NCBI GenBank assembly: GCA_026982395.1
Contig: JALSHD010000018.1
Location: 1 to 32,665 of the forward strand
Source: Chromatiales bacterium
GTDB taxonomy: Bacteria; Pseudomonadota; Gammaproteobacteria; Thiohalospirales; Thiohalospiraceae
Direction: 5' to 3'
Length of the DNA: 32,665 nucleotides
A program made the translations under genes and the position numbers. Every line of letters begins with the position of its first letter. The first letter of the stretch is position 1. Below, one piece after another: positions 1 to 7,884 of the stretch. The notes below the pieces were generated by a model. That model was not told the DNA's origin. It ran no database searches and was given only the letters and a program-made list of their open reading frames with translations.

Positions 1-2
1 AC

Positions 3-110
3 CTGATAGGTGGCTTGATTGCCTATTGCCTGAAGGACAACAAACCTGCTATCAATTTATCGGAAAACGATATGGCGGAGCTGCAAGCGATTGCTCTACC
101 CTGTCCTTAA
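3..110 (+). CDS. C-terminal end of an unrecognised protein (partial)
   Basis: An open frame enters from the left edge and stops at TAA 108-110, leaving 35 codons. The visible tail reads roughly GGLIAYCLKDNKPAINLSEN and ends in ALPCP. I do not recognise the family, so no function is offered. Frame 2 is also open here (to about 171) but its composition, rich in Cys, Ser and Arg, is less protein-like. The stop is followed by about 160 bases of AT-richer non-coding sequence, which fits the end of a gene. The choice of frame is an inference from composition only. Confidence 0.4.
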   Translation: MIGGLIAYCLKDNKPAINLSENDMAELQAIALPCP

Positions 111-180
111 ACCGATCTCAGGTTAATAAAACAGATTTTTCCAGCCGATGCCCTTGTAGCGAAAGCTGAAAAATAAGCCG

Positions 181-210
181 CCCTTTCTGGTGTGTTCTGG
201 ATAGAAAGGG
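181..210. other. inverted repeat (hairpin) in intergenic DNA
   Basis: CCCTTTCT at 181-188 and AGAAAGGG at 203-210 form a perfect 8-bp inverted repeat around a 14-base loop. No T-run follows on either strand, so it is not a clear intrinsic terminator. It lies about 70 bases after the stop of the partial upstream gene and could mark its 3' end. Confidence 0.35.
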
Positions 211-272
211 AGTGAGCTTGGGCTGGACAATTACAGTTTTTATTACCCGACATATTGACTGCTTGCTGAGTA

Positions 273-478
273 GTTATCTATGGGCACCTCCAAAAATGCA
301 CTTTTTCCGCGATAGCAGCGTCAGCTCCGTGCCCGAATCCTTATACACTGCGGTTCCCGACAATTGTTCCATGCATTGCTCTCGACTCTGGCTTCCTGCT
401 TCGTTCTACCTCGTCCATCCATGGGCTCGTACCTTCCGCGTCCATGCAGTCGTGTGTGCGAAGCTTCCTTATCTTGAC
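273..478 (-). repeat. dispersed repeat, copy 1
   Basis: This non-coding stretch is closely similar to 24432-24643, which has the same orientation. The best core is 366-447 against 24529-24610, where 72 of 82 bases agree with no gap; the flanks align with small indels. Read on the minus strand, both copies share an open frame ending at the same stop (here at 321-323). Shared residues include GRG, TKQE, ESNAW, CR and a final ARS. A 69-codon frame (321-530) covers it here, but its apparent start lies inside the tRNA terminator, so it is not called as a gene. The repeat sits just beyond tRNA-Arg. It may be a mobile relic, a structured RNA or a small-protein family. Confidence 0.7.
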
Positions 479-516
479 CGTTCGGAGATCCTGGCTCCCG
501 GTAACAGGCCTGGCAT

Positions 517-543
517 AAAAAAACCCGCATGGCTAGCGGGTTT
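517..543 (-). terminator. intrinsic terminator of tRNA-Arg
   Basis: AAACCCGC (521-528) and GCGGGTTT (536-543) form an 8-bp stem with a 7-base loop. On the minus strand the stem is followed by a run of T (plus-strand A-run 517-523). It lies about 15 bases beyond the 3' end of the tRNA, as expected for its terminator. Confidence 0.85.
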
Positions 544-556
544 GTTCATATCGGTA

Positions 557-633
<77 letters not shown>

Positions 634-644
634 GAAGAGCGCAT

Positions 645-673
645 AGCATACCTCTGTTGAGGGTTTTCGTCTA
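645..673 (-). promoter_or_regulatory. probable promoter of tRNA-Arg
   Basis: On the minus strand TAGACG (668-673, -35-like) and TATGCT (645-650, -10-like) are 17 bases apart. The predicted start lies about 5 bases before the tRNA. The GC-rich bases between the -10 and the tRNA resemble the discriminator of stringently controlled stable-RNA promoters. The -35 overlaps the stop codon of the upstream protease gene. Confidence 0.45.
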
Positions 674-1459
674 TCGTTTGGCGCGGCGGTACTCCGCTTC
701 TGCTTCGGGCAGGAATTTCAGCAACTGCCGGATACGGGTTTTACCGACCGGGTGGGTGCTCAGAAACTCGGGTGGACGTTTTCCCTGCCTGGCTCCCCAG
801 GCGGCAAACCGTTTCCAGAACTCGATAGATGTTTTGGGATCATAACCTGCACGTGCCATATAGAGTTGGCCGAGGCGGTCAGCCTCCAGCTCGTTGGCGC
901 GGGAGTAGGGGAGCATCACCCCGACCGTGGTTCCCACTCCGTAGGCTGCGTTGATCAGGGCGCGTGTCTGGGGAGATTTGCTGGCGGTGGCGATATTGAC
1001 TATCTGGCCGCCAAGCTGGGCCAGCAGACCCTGGGACATACGTTCTGCACCGTGACGGGCGACGGCATGGGCCACCTCGTGGCCGATAACGGTGGCCAGC
1101 CCCGCCTCGTTTTTGGTGATCGGCAGAATGCCGGTGTAGATGCCAACCTTGCCGCCCGGCAGGCAGAAGGCGTTGGCAGTTTTGGGGGCGTCGAAGACAA
1201 CAAACTCCCACTGGGCATTGGGTAGAGGGGCGACCGCGGCGATGCGTTTGCCAACCCGCTGTACCATTGCATTGATCTCGGGGTCTTTACTGATTGGAGT
1301 CTCTTTTTTAATCTTTTCAAAGGCCTCGAGTCCCAGCTGCATCTCCTGTGGTGGGCTGATCAGCAGCAGCTGCTTGCGGCCGGTATCGGGCACGGTGGCA
1401 CAGGCGGACAGCACTATTCCCAGCAGGATAACAGTAAAAAATCGTTTTGCGGTGGGCAT
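671..1459 (-). CDS. M48-family zinc metalloprotease, predicted lipoprotein
   Basis: A 262-residue peptidase predicted to sit in the cell envelope. The N-terminus is a lipoprotein signal: basic start, hydrophobic stretch, then lipobox LSAC with Cys20. The zinc site is HEVAH (127-131) with the third ligand Glu190 in ELEAD, the usual M48 pattern. The C-terminus has the FLSTHP motif common to these proteases. The family (LoiP/YcaL-like, Oma1-related) takes part in outer-membrane and protein quality control. The start at 1459 is chosen over an in-frame upstream codon at 1522 because GGGAGG stands 6 bases before it and the signal peptide starts there; the upstream 21 codons would be read out of an inverted repeat. 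It is the last gene of the minus-strand block and is separated from ubiB by that repeat element. Confidence 0.9.
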   Translation of the reverse strand: MPTAKRFFTVILLGIVLSACATVPDTGRKQLLLISPPQEMQLGLEAFEKIKKETPISKDPEINAMVQRVGKRIAAVAPLPNAQWEFVVFDAPKTANAFCLPGGKVGIYTGILPITKNEAGLATVIGHEVAHAVARHGAERMSQGLLAQLGGQIVNIATASKSPQTRALINAAYGVGTTVGVMLPYSRANELEADRLGQLYMARAGYDPKTSIEFWKRFAAWGARQGKRPPEFLSTHPVGKTRIRQLLKFLPEAEAEYRRAKR

Positions 1460-1489
1460 GGACAACCTCCCTTTAAAAGCTTTGTCTAT

Positions 1490-1687
1490 TATTAACCCGG
1501 CAACAATATAATATTGTCGCATTCAGGGCTTCAGGCAGGCACCGGCCCTGCGTTCCAGTGCTTGACAAGGGAACTACCCTTGCCTGCGCACTGCGCCTTG
1601 GTCCGGCGCCTGCCTGAAACCCCTAACCCTATGATATTCAACGACAGGCCACGGCTGAATACGATATATATTGTTGCCGGGTTAATA
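1490..1687. mobile_element. MITE-like inverted-repeat element
   Basis: The two ends are a perfect 21-bp inverted repeat (1490-1510 and 1667-1687), beginning TATTAACCCGGCAAC. Inside are further inverted pairs: TTCAGGCAGGC (1530-1540) with GCCTGCCTGAA (1608-1618), and a central hairpin CAAGGG (1566-1571) with CCCTTG (1577-1582). The left end also holds a 15-bp palindrome (1503-1517). No open frame of useful length lies inside. Terminal TA at both ends would fit a TA target duplication, as in IS630/Tc1-derived MITEs, but that is inference. It fills the gap between ubiB and the M48 protease gene and could supply RNA structure or promoter sequence to the latter. Confidence 0.65.
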
Positions 1688-1710
1688 GAACAGCTCCCTC
1701 TGTTCCAGGT

Positions 1711-3375
1711 TCAATCCGTTTCGTTGAGCGGCCAGGAGATAAACAGCAGGATGGCTCCGGCCGTTCCCAGCAGCCAGGTTCCCAGCGGCAGGTCGCCAAG
1801 GCTGCGTAGTTCGTTTCCGGCGATTCCCAGCAGCAGGATTGCGCTGACAATCAGACTGCTGCCGGCGATGGCGCCGATGGTGCGGCGATTGGAGTTACGA
1901 ATCTCGCGGCGCAGTTTGATCAGTTCGTCCGGTTTGGACTCCAGCCTGAGTGTCCCCTGCTGCAGCTGTTTCAGAACGGAATGGGCCAGGATCGGAATCT
2001 CCGGGGTGAGCTCGAGAATCCGCGGTGCCTGCTGTTTGAGGTTGCGGGCAAAGGCGCGGGCACCCACCTGGTTGTGCATCCAGCGCTCCAGGAACGGTTT
2101 GGCGGTTTGCCACAGATCCAGATCGGGATAGAGCTGGCGGCCCAGGCCCTCAATGTTGAGCAGGGTTTTCTGCAGCAGCACCAGCTGGGGCTGAATCTCC
2201 ATGTTGAAGCGGCGTGCGGTCTGGAACAGGCGCAGCAGCAGATGACCGAAGGAGATATCTTTCAGCGGCCGTTCAAAGATGGGTTCGCACACTGAGCGGA
2301 TGGCGGACTCGAACTCATCCACCCGGGTGTTGCGCGGTACCCAGCCGGACTCCACATGCAGTTCGGCGACCCGCTGGTAGTCGCGCTGGAAAAAGGCCAG
2401 AAAGTTCTCTGCCAGATAGCGCTGATCCTCCGGATTGAGGCTGCCCATGATGCCGAAATCCACTGCAATGTACTGACCGTTGTCGGCCACGAAGATATTG
2501 CCGGGATGCATGTCGGCGTGGAAGAAGTTGTGCTGGAAGGCCTGGGTGAAAAAGATCTCCACGCCGCGTTCGGCCAGCTGTTTCAGATCGATGCCGGCGG
2601 CCTTGATGGCCTCGATGTCAGAGACGGGGATCCCGGAGATGCGCTCCATTACCATCACATTGCGGCGTACCCAGGGCCAGTAGATTTCGGGGATGTAGAT
2701 CAGCGGAGAGTTCTCGAAATTGCGCCGCAGCAGGGAGGCGTTGGAACCTTCGCGCATCATGTCCAGCTCGTCGAAAATGGTCTTTTCGTACTCGCGCACC
2801 ACATCCACCGGCCGCAGCCGCTTGCCCTCGGACCAGTAGCGCTGCACCATCCCTGCCAGCAGGTACATCAACTCCAGATCGCGGCGGATGGTCTGTTCGA
2901 TATCGGGACGTACTACCTTGACCACCACTTCACGCCCGTCATGCAGCCGGGCGGCATGAACCTGGGCGATGGAGGCGGAGGCCAGCGGGGTGTTCTCGAA
3001 CTGCTGAAATACTTCGCTGATCGGTTTGCCGTAGGATTTTTCAATAATGGTGCGGGCCTGCTCGGTGGGAAACGGGGGAACGTTGTCCTGCAGGCGGGCA
3101 AACTCGATGGCGATATCGTCGGGCAGCAGATCGCGGCGGGTGGAGAGGATCTGGCCGAATTTGACAAAGATGGGCCCCAGCTCCTCCAGGGATTCGCGCA
3201 TACGCACCGCGCGGGGAGCATCCTTGTCCTGCAACCAGTAACCGGGAACCAGATAGACAAGGAAGCGCAGTCTGCGGAACAGGGGGATAGTAAGTACTAA
3301 CTCATCTACTCCGTGGCGGGAGAGTACCCAGGCTATCTTGAACAGCCGCAGGGTGCGTGCCGGGCGTAGCCCCAT
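1711..3375 (-). CDS. ubiB: UbiB, ubiquinone biosynthesis accessory ATPase/kinase-like protein
   Basis: A 554-residue member of the UbiB/ABC1/ADCK atypical kinase family, needed for aerobic ubiquinone synthesis at the inner membrane. Family marks visible are KFGQ (about 73-76), the alanine-rich loop in PLASASIAQVHAARL that replaces a P-loop, HADMHPGNIF, and the metal-binding DFG in AVDFGIMG. Two hydrophobic helices at the C-terminus (about residues 500-550) anchor it, as in bacterial UbiB. The start is taken at ATG 3375, in a TGATG overlap with the stop of ubiJ; GTG at 3378, one codon upstream, is equally possible and lies closer to an AGGAG. The ubiE...ubiJ-ubiB order matches the known E. coli ubi operon apart from one inserted gene. 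Confidence 0.95.
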   Translation of the reverse strand: MGLRPARTLRLFKIAWVLSRHGVDELVLTIPLFRRLRFLVYLVPGYWLQDKDAPRAVRMRESLEELGPIFVKFGQILSTRRDLLPDDIAIEFARLQDNVPPFPTEQARTIIEKSYGKPISEVFQQFENTPLASASIAQVHAARLHDGREVVVKVVRPDIEQTIRRDLELMYLLAGMVQRYWSEGKRLRPVDVVREYEKTIFDELDMMREGSNASLLRRNFENSPLIYIPEIYWPWVRRNVMVMERISGIPVSDIEAIKAAGIDLKQLAERGVEIFFTQAFQHNFFHADMHPGNIFVADNGQYIAVDFGIMGSLNPEDQRYLAENFLAFFQRDYQRVAELHVESGWVPRNTRVDEFESAIRSVCEPIFERPLKDISFGHLLLRLFQTARRFNMEIQPQLVLLQKTLLNIEGLGRQLYPDLDLWQTAKPFLERWMHNQVGARAFARNLKQQAPRILELTPEIPILAHSVLKQLQQGTLRLESKPDELIKLRREIRNSNRRTIGAIAGSSLIVSAILLLGIAGNELRSLGDLPLGTWLLGTAGAILLFISWPLNETD

Positions 3376-4013
3376 CACGGGCGGTTCTCCTCGTCCTCAT
3401 GCTCTGAGAGGCGCCGCTGCAGGCGCTTGATGCGAGCCTCCAGCCGGGCAGTATCATCCCGGAGTTTGTCGACCTGATCCATGAAAGGGGTGATCTCCGC
3501 GCGGCTGGGCAGGATACGGCTCTCTTCCTGCAGGTATTCGCTGACATCCTGTTGCAGGCTGTTCAGCAGCTGCCTGCCCCATTGCAGTCCGTCCCTTACC
3601 AGATCGCCGGTACGGTGGGCGATGATATCGCCAGTGAAGGCTGCCAGCTGCTCTTCCCAGTCGATATCCATGCTGTCCAGAATACGTTTGAACTGCTGTC
3701 CGGTTTCAACATCACCGCTGATGGTAACGTCACCGGAAAACAGTACCTGGCTGGAGTCCCCCAGACCCATCCGTGTCATCGCCAGGGGCGTGCCGCTGAT
3801 GGTGGTGTCCACCTCATCTTCCCAGCCGGAGTGCAGGCGCAGGCCATAACTGCCGGGCAGGGCATAGAAGGTGGTATTCAATCCGCGCAGCTCGATGGCG
3901 ATCACCTTGCCCTGCAGTCTGCCGAGCCGTTTCAGGGTTTCCGGGTCAAGATGAAGATAGTAGTTGAGAGCGGTTTCCAGGGTGGTAAGGAGTGCGGAGG
4001 AGAGCATGTTCAT
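3375..4013 (-). CDS. ubiJ: UbiJ-like SCP2-domain protein
   Basis: A 212-residue protein. Its first ~110 residues fit the SCP2 (sterol carrier) lipid-binding fold, with the block TISGTPLAMTRM and a central GDVTISGD. The C-terminal part, about 165-205, is a charged coiled coil (VDKLRDDTARLEARIKRLQRR). UbiJ binds polyprenyl quinone precursors and organises the soluble Ubi complex together with UbiK. The position directly before ubiB and one gene after ubiE supports the name. It starts in an ATGA overlap with the preceding RDD gene and ends in a TGATG overlap with ubiB, so translation is probably coupled. Confidence 0.88.
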   Translation of the reverse strand: MNMLSSALLTTLETALNYYLHLDPETLKRLGRLQGKVIAIELRGLNTTFYALPGSYGLRLHSGWEDEVDTTISGTPLAMTRMGLGDSSQVLFSGDVTISGDVETGQQFKRILDSMDIDWEEQLAAFTGDIIAHRTGDLVRDGLQWGRQLLNSLQQDVSEYLQEESRILPSRAEITPFMDQVDKLRDDTARLEARIKRLQRRLSEHEDEENRP

Positions 4014-4498
4014 TTTGTTTCACTGATCAGCTGCTCAAGGGATTTGTCCGCTTCGCTGGGAATGACATGAAGCACGACGGTACCAGCAATCTTGTCATGG
4101 AAACCCTGCTTGCGCTTGTCCCATGCTATCCACAGGAAGCCCAGCATCAGTGGCAGGGTAGAGATCAGATAGGCGAAATAGCGCAGTATGGACTGGCCGA
4201 CTCCCGGCAGCTGGCCGGTGCGGGCATCCACTACCTTGCAGTTGAGCAGCATTTTACCCGGTGTTGCCCCCAGTTTTACCCACAGCAGCACCACGATGAT
4301 GAGTGGCAGGATATAGTTGATGAAGATATCGGCCCCGCCCGCAACAAGAGGGGCTGCCGGATCAGGAGAAAAATAGGCGGCCCCGTAGGCGATATAAAGC
4401 AGCGGCAAGGTAAGCAGCATAAAGATTACGGTATCGATAAGGGTTGCAGCCGTGCGCCGCCAGAAGCCGGCGTAATTCGGCTGCTCATCCGTTCTCAT
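4010..4498 (-). CDS. RDD-family membrane protein
   Basis: A 162-residue integral membrane protein. The N-terminal block [17 protein letters not shown] carries the Arg and Asp residues that define the RDD family. Three hydrophobic segments are visible (about 20-45, 60-80 and 115-130), with the conserved block [19 protein letters not shown] between the last two. The family's function is poorly defined; some members are proposed to be transporters. The gene overlaps ubiE by ATGA and ubiJ by ATGA, so it is embedded in the ubiquinone operon. A role with ubiquinone enzymes is possible but only inferred from position. Confidence 0.85.
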   Translation of the reverse strand: MRTDEQPNYAGFWRRTAATLIDTVIFMLLTLPLLYIAYGAAYFSPDPAAPLVAGGADIFINYILPLIIVVLLWVKLGATPGKMLLNCKVVDARTGQLPGVGQSILRYFAYLISTLPLMLGFLWIAWDKRKQGFHDKIAGTVVLHVIPSEADKSLEQLISETK

Positions 4499-5256
4499 AA
4501 CTTGAATCCCCGATGTACGGCGACAATTCCTCCGGTCAGGTTGTGGTAGTCGCAGCGCTCGAAACCGGCCTGCTCCATCATGGCCCGCAGGGTCTCCTGG
4601 TCCGGGTGCATGCGGATGGATTCGGCCAGGTAGCGGTAACTGTCGGCATCGTTGGTGACCAGCTTGCCCATCAGTGGCAGCAGGGTGAATGAGTAGGCAT
4701 CGTAAAGTTTGTTCAGGCCCGGAACGACCGGCTTGGAGAACTCCAGCACCAGTAGCCGTCCACCGGGCTTGAGTACACGATACATGGAGCGCAGTGCGGC
4801 ATCCTTGTCGGTGACGTTACGCAGGCCGAAGGCGATGGTGATGCAGTTGAAGTGGTTGTCGGGAAAAGGCAGGCACTCGGCATTGGCCTGCACATACTCC
4901 ACATTCCCGACCACACCCTTGTTGGTCAGATTTTCGCGGCCCACCTTGAGCATGGAGTCGTTGATGTCCGCCAGTACCACCTCTCCCTGCGGTCCGACGA
5001 TGGAGGCGAAGCGGGCAGCCAGATCCCCGGTTCCGCCTGCCAGATCCAGCACTTTCTGGCCCCGGCGTACGCCAGCAAGCTGGATGGTGAAGTGTTTCCA
5101 TATCCGATGGACACCGAATGACATGAGATCATTCATCAGGTCATACTTGGCGGCTACCGAGTGGAATACACCGGCGACGCGTTCGACCTTCTCTTCTACC
5201 GGTACCTGCTGGTAGCCGAAGTGGGTGGTGCTGGACTGTTTTTCGTAGTTTGTCAT
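4495..5256 (-). CDS. ubiE: UbiE, demethylmenaquinone/2-polyprenyl-benzoquinol C-methyltransferase
   Basis: A 253-residue class I SAM-dependent methyltransferase that carries out the C-methylation step of ubiquinone (and menaquinone, where present) synthesis. Visible marks are the N-terminal [20 protein letters not shown] block, the UbiE signature [17 protein letters not shown], the SAM-binding loop [12 protein letters not shown], and the second signature FGLRNVTD. It ends in a typical [12 protein letters not shown]. It starts in a TAATG overlap with the stop of hslU and overlaps the RDD gene by four bases. Length and motifs match the family fully. Confidence 0.97.
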   Translation of the reverse strand: MTNYEKQSSTTHFGYQQVPVEEKVERVAGVFHSVAAKYDLMNDLMSFGVHRIWKHFTIQLAGVRRGQKVLDLAGGTGDLAARFASIVGPQGEVVLADINDSMLKVGRENLTNKGVVGNVEYVQANAECLPFPDNHFNCITIAFGLRNVTDKDAALRSMYRVLKPGGRLLVLEFSKPVVPGLNKLYDAYSFTLLPLMGKLVTNDADSYRYLAESIRMHPDQETLRAMMEQAGFERCDYHNLTGGIVAVHRGFKL

Positions 5257-6596
5257 TACAATATATACCGTGTCAGGTCTTCATCTTCCGCCAGTTCGCC
5301 AACATGCTTGTCCACATAGGCGGCATCAACCGAGACCCGTTTTTCCGGCTGGTCGGAGGCGCTGAAAGAGATCTCCTCCAGCAGGCGTTCCATCACTGTA
5401 TGCAGGCGCCGGGCGCCGATGTTTTCGGTGCGTTCGTTGACCTGCCAGGCCACTTCGGCAATGCGCCGGATGCCGTCTTCGGTAAACTCCAGCGTTACCC
5501 CCTCGGTGGCAATCAGGGCGGCATACTGTTCGGTGAGCGAGGCGTCTGGTTCGGTCAGGATACGGACGAAATCATCCACATCAAGGGCGTTGAGCTCAAC
5601 CCGGATAGGCAGGCGGCCCTGCAGCTCCGGAACCAGATCCGACGGCTTGGCCAGGTGGAATGCACCGGAGCCGATGAACAGGATATGATCGGTTTTTACC
5701 ATGCCGTACTTGGTGGAGACCGTGCACCCCTCTACCAGCGGCAGCAGATCCCGCTGTACCCCTTCGCGAGAGATATCCGGGCCGCCGCTTTCGCCCCGCT
5801 TGGCAATCTTGTCCAGCTCGTCGAGGAAAACGATACCGTTCTGCTCAACACTGTTGAGCGCGCTGGATTTTATTTCGTCATCGTTGATTAATTTGGCGGC
5901 CTCTTCATCGGCCAGCACCTTGAAGGCCTCGCCGATAGGGAGCTTCTGGGACTTGGTTCGCCCACTGCCCATGTTCTGGAACATGCTCTGCAGCTGGCTG
6001 GTCATCTCCTCCATCCCCGGTGGTGCCATGATCTCGACACCAAGTGGTGCGGCAGACACCTCAATCTCGATCTCCTTCTCATCCAGCTTGCCTTCACGCA
6101 GCATCTTGCGAAATTTCTGCCGGGTGGATGACTCCTTCTCCCGGTCCGGCTCGGGCTCATTATCAAAGCCAACACTGCGGGCCGGTGGCAGCAGAACATC
6201 CAGGATGCGTTCTTCAGCGGCGTCTTCGGCGCGGCGACGTACCTTGCGCATGGCTTGTTCCCGGGTCATTTTGACCGCTGTTTCCATCAGGTCGCGGATG
6301 ATTGATTCCACATCGCGCCCAACGTAGCCTACCTCGGTAAATTTGGTGGCTTCCACCTTCAGGAAAGGAGCATTGGAGAGCTTTGCCAGCCGCCGGGCGA
6401 TTTCGGTTTTTCCTACCCCGGTGGGGCCGATCATGAGGATGTTCTTGGGGGTGATCTCATTGCGCAGCTCTTCGCTGACCTGGCCGCGTCGCCAGCGGTT
6501 GCGCAGGGCGATGGATACCGCCCGTTTGGCATCATTCTGGCCGATAATGTGTTTGTCCAGCTCCTGGACGATCTCTCTGGGGGTCATCTGGGACAT
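5256..6596 (-). CDS. hslU: HslU, ATPase subunit of the HslUV protease
   Basis: A 446-residue AAA+ unfoldase that unfolds substrates and threads them into HslV in the cytoplasm. Walker A GPTGVGKT lies at 57-64, the pore loop GYVGRD at 90-95, the intermediate (I) domain at about 105-245, and Walker B IVFLDE at 255-260. The C-terminus RYIL is the tail that docks into HslV. The I domain includes a Met/Gly-rich segment ([16 protein letters not shown]) as in other gammaproteobacterial HslU. The start codon directly follows the TAG stop of hslV with no gap. Confidence 0.98.
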   Translation of the reverse strand: MSQMTPREIVQELDKHIIGQNDAKRAVSIALRNRWRRGQVSEELRNEITPKNILMIGPTGVGKTEIARRLAKLSNAPFLKVEATKFTEVGYVGRDVESIIRDLMETAVKMTREQAMRKVRRRAEDAAEERILDVLLPPARSVGFDNEPEPDREKESSTRQKFRKMLREGKLDEKEIEIEVSAAPLGVEIMAPPGMEEMTSQLQSMFQNMGSGRTKSQKLPIGEAFKVLADEEAAKLINDDEIKSSALNSVEQNGIVFLDELDKIAKRGESGGPDISREGVQRDLLPLVEGCTVSTKYGMVKTDHILFIGSGAFHLAKPSDLVPELQGRLPIRVELNALDVDDFVRILTEPDASLTEQYAALIATEGVTLEFTEDGIRRIAEVAWQVNERTENIGARRLHTVMERLLEEISFSASDQPEKRVSVDAAYVDKHVGELAEDEDLTRYIL

Positions 6597-7139
6597 CTAG
6601 TTGGTCTCCAGCTCTTCAATGGTCAGATTATTATTGGTATAGACACAGATCTCGGCGGCAATGCCGAGAGAGTGTTCCACAATCTCCCGGGCGCCGAGCT
6701 TGCTGTGTTCCAGCAGGGCACGCGCGGCGGACTGGGCAAAGGCACCGCCGGAGCCGATGGCAATCAGATCATGCTCCGGTTCAACCACATCGCCGTTGCC
6801 GGTGATGGTCAGCATGGCGTCCTTGTTGGCAACGATCAGCAGCGCCTCCAGGCGGCGCAGCATGCGATCGGTGCGCCAGTCCTTGGCCAGCTCTACAGCA
6901 GAACGCAGCAGGTGGCCCTGATGCTTTTCCAGCTTGGCTTCGAAGCGCTCAAACAGGGTGAAGGCATCGGCGGTACCACCCGCAAACCCGGCAATCACCT
7001 GATCCTTGTAGATACGGCGCACCTTGCGCGCATTGCCTTTCATCACCGTATTACCCATGGAGACCTGTCCGTCGCCACCGATAACCAGCTTGCCGTCGCG
7101 GCGGACGCAGAGAATAGTTGTACCACGATACTGTTCCAC
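6597..7139 (-). CDS. hslV: HslV, peptidase subunit of the HslUV protease
   Basis: A 180-residue threonine peptidase that forms the double-hexamer core of HslUV. Conserved blocks are [48 protein letters not shown] and [15 protein letters not shown]. The catalytic Thr is preceded by a short MEQYRG leader that must be removed, in contrast to the direct MTT start of the E. coli enzyme; such leaders are seen in other proteobacteria. It is the first gene of the block leading through hslU to ubiB. An AAGGAA lies upstream of the ATG. Confidence 0.97.
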   Translation of the reverse strand: MEQYRGTTILCVRRDGKLVIGGDGQVSMGNTVMKGNARKVRRIYKDQVIAGFAGGTADAFTLFERFEAKLEKHQGHLLRSAVELAKDWRTDRMLRRLEALLIVANKDAMLTITGNGDVVEPEHDLIAIGSGGAFAQSAARALLEHSKLGAREIVEHSLGIAAEICVYTNNNLTIEELETN

Positions 7140-7199
7140 GGAAGAATTCCTTTACTCGCTGAGGCGCAGGTACAGACCGGGCGCCGGGGTTGGTGTCGG

Positions 7200-7229
7200 A
7201 TTGTAACATCAACCGGCGCAGCTGCCCAA
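7200..7229 (-). promoter_or_regulatory. candidate promoter of the hslVU-ubi block
   Basis: On the minus strand TTGGGC (plus coordinates 7224-7229) and TACAAT (7200-7205) are separated by 18 bases, about 60 bases before the hslV start. The -10 matches 5 of 6 consensus bases and the -35 is weaker. I did not see a convincing heat-shock sigma-32 pair here, although hslVU is often heat-inducible. Confidence 0.35.
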
Positions 7230-7270
7230 AGGGGAGGGTTTGATGCTGTCGGGAGAGGGGGATCCCTGTC

Positions 7271-7477
7271 TCACTTCTTCGTGATCTGTTTCGTGGCTGC
7301 TCCACCACTCCGGGCCGAAAGCGCTATCTCCAGAGCGGTTTCCAAACGGATAACCCGCTCGGTCAGACGTTCGATTTTGAGTTGTTGATCCTTTACCGTG
7401 CCGGCCAGTCGTTCCACCTTGTCATCCATACGGATCACGCGGGTGATGGCGTCCCACATCTTTTCCGTGACACCCAT
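7271..7477 (-). CDS. small coiled-coil protein, partner of the RHH protein
   Basis: A 68-residue protein whose middle (about 14-55) is a continuous charged heptad-like helix: MDDKVERLAGTVKDQQLKIE followed by RLTERVIRLETALEIAL. The last residues are basic (TKKITKK-like). It has no signal peptide. I do not recognise a named family. Its ATG lies in a TGATG overlap with the stop of the upstream RHH gene, so the two are translated together. This layout is reminiscent of toxin-antitoxin or repressor-plus-partner pairs, but no toxin motif is visible and the function is unknown. Confidence 0.7.
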   Translation of the reverse strand: MGVTEKMWDAITRVIRMDDKVERLAGTVKDQQLKIERLTERVIRLETALEIALSARSGGAATKQITKK

Positions 7478-7758
7478 CAGGAGGCCTCTTTGCGGGATTC
7501 CATTTCGGCAATCCGTTGATTGGACGCGGCGACAAAATCCAGCGTCTCTTCAATAGCCCGGTCTGCTCTTTCGGTGGCCTTGAGCATCTGTTCAATCATT
7601 GCTTCGAGTGCCTCGTCGCTTTCAGAGGGATAAAATGATTCCGCTGCCCTCCTCATATATTCGCCGGTTGAAACCCCGGCCTCTCTTGCTTTTTTGACAA
7701 TCCGGGCCTTCTCCGCCTCAGTCATCAATACCGGAATGCGTGCTGTTGCTGTTGCCAT
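7477..7758 (-). CDS. ribbon-helix-helix (CopG/MobC-like) DNA-binding protein
   Basis: A 93-residue protein. Residues about 5-43 (ARIPVLMTEAEKARIVKKAR, then EAGVSTGEYMRRAAESF) match the strand-helix-helix pattern of RHH repressors and relaxosome accessory proteins. The remainder (about 45-90) is a long charged helix that could dimerise or bind the coiled-coil partner encoded next. Just upstream is a near-perfect 21-bp palindrome positioned after a -10 box, the usual arrangement for autorepression by an RHH dimer. A good AGGAG precedes the ATG. No toxin gene is recognisable, so I name the fold and not a role. Confidence 0.75.
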   Translation of the reverse strand: MATATARIPVLMTEAEKARIVKKAREAGVSTGEYMRRAAESFYPSESDEALEAMIEQMLKATERADRAIEETLDFVAASNQRIAEMESRKEAS

Positions 7759-7771
7759 ATTATCTCCTCAT

Positions 7772-7792
7772 GTTCATGTGCTGCACATGTAC
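7772..7792. promoter_or_regulatory. palindromic operator upstream of the RHH gene
   Basis: Two 10-bp arms around a central T: CATGTGC (7775-7781) and GCACATG (7783-7789) pair perfectly, and the outer three pairs have one mismatch. It begins one base beyond the candidate minus-strand -10 box and ends 13 bases before the RHH start codon. Site and symmetry fit a repressor dimer site. Confidence 0.6.
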
Positions 7793-7820
7793 AGTATAGG
7801 ACAATTCTGCAATTGGTAAA
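7793..7820 (-). promoter_or_regulatory. candidate promoter of the RHH/coiled-coil pair
   Basis: On the minus strand TTTACC (7815-7820) and TATACT (7793-7798) are separated by 16 bases. The palindromic operator lies immediately downstream, across the expected transcription start. Confidence 0.5.
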
Positions 7821-7828
7821 GATACCTG

Positions 7829-7834
7829 TATAAT
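7829..7834 (+). promoter_or_regulatory. candidate -10 box of sulP
   Basis: A perfect TATAAT stands 50 bases before the sulP start codon. I see no good -35 at 16-18 bases upstream. The box is 36 bases from the -10 of the divergent RHH promoter, so the RHH operator could affect both. Confidence 0.4.
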
Positions 7835-7884
7835 CGCCGCCTTTGCTTCGTTACATAAAAAGTATCAGGTACACCTCTTAATAT

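Noticed and set aside
321-530. Minus-strand 69-codon frame as a gene
   Set aside because: Its start lies inside the tRNA terminator and the shared frame with copy 2 breaks in the upstream part. It is kept as a property of the repeat, not as a CDS.
641-652. Shared word GCATAGCATACC with 10823-10834
   Set aside because: A single 12-base match between two places in 32 kb is expected by chance and the surroundings do not align.
2356-3300. Plus-strand frame of 314 codons opposite ubiB
   Set aside because: It is the antisense shadow of ubiB; a long open antisense frame is common opposite a GC-rich coding gene, and it has no recognisable domain.
6549-7388. Plus-strand frame of 279 codons opposite hslV
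   Set aside because: Antisense shadow of hslV and its upstream region, with no family pattern.
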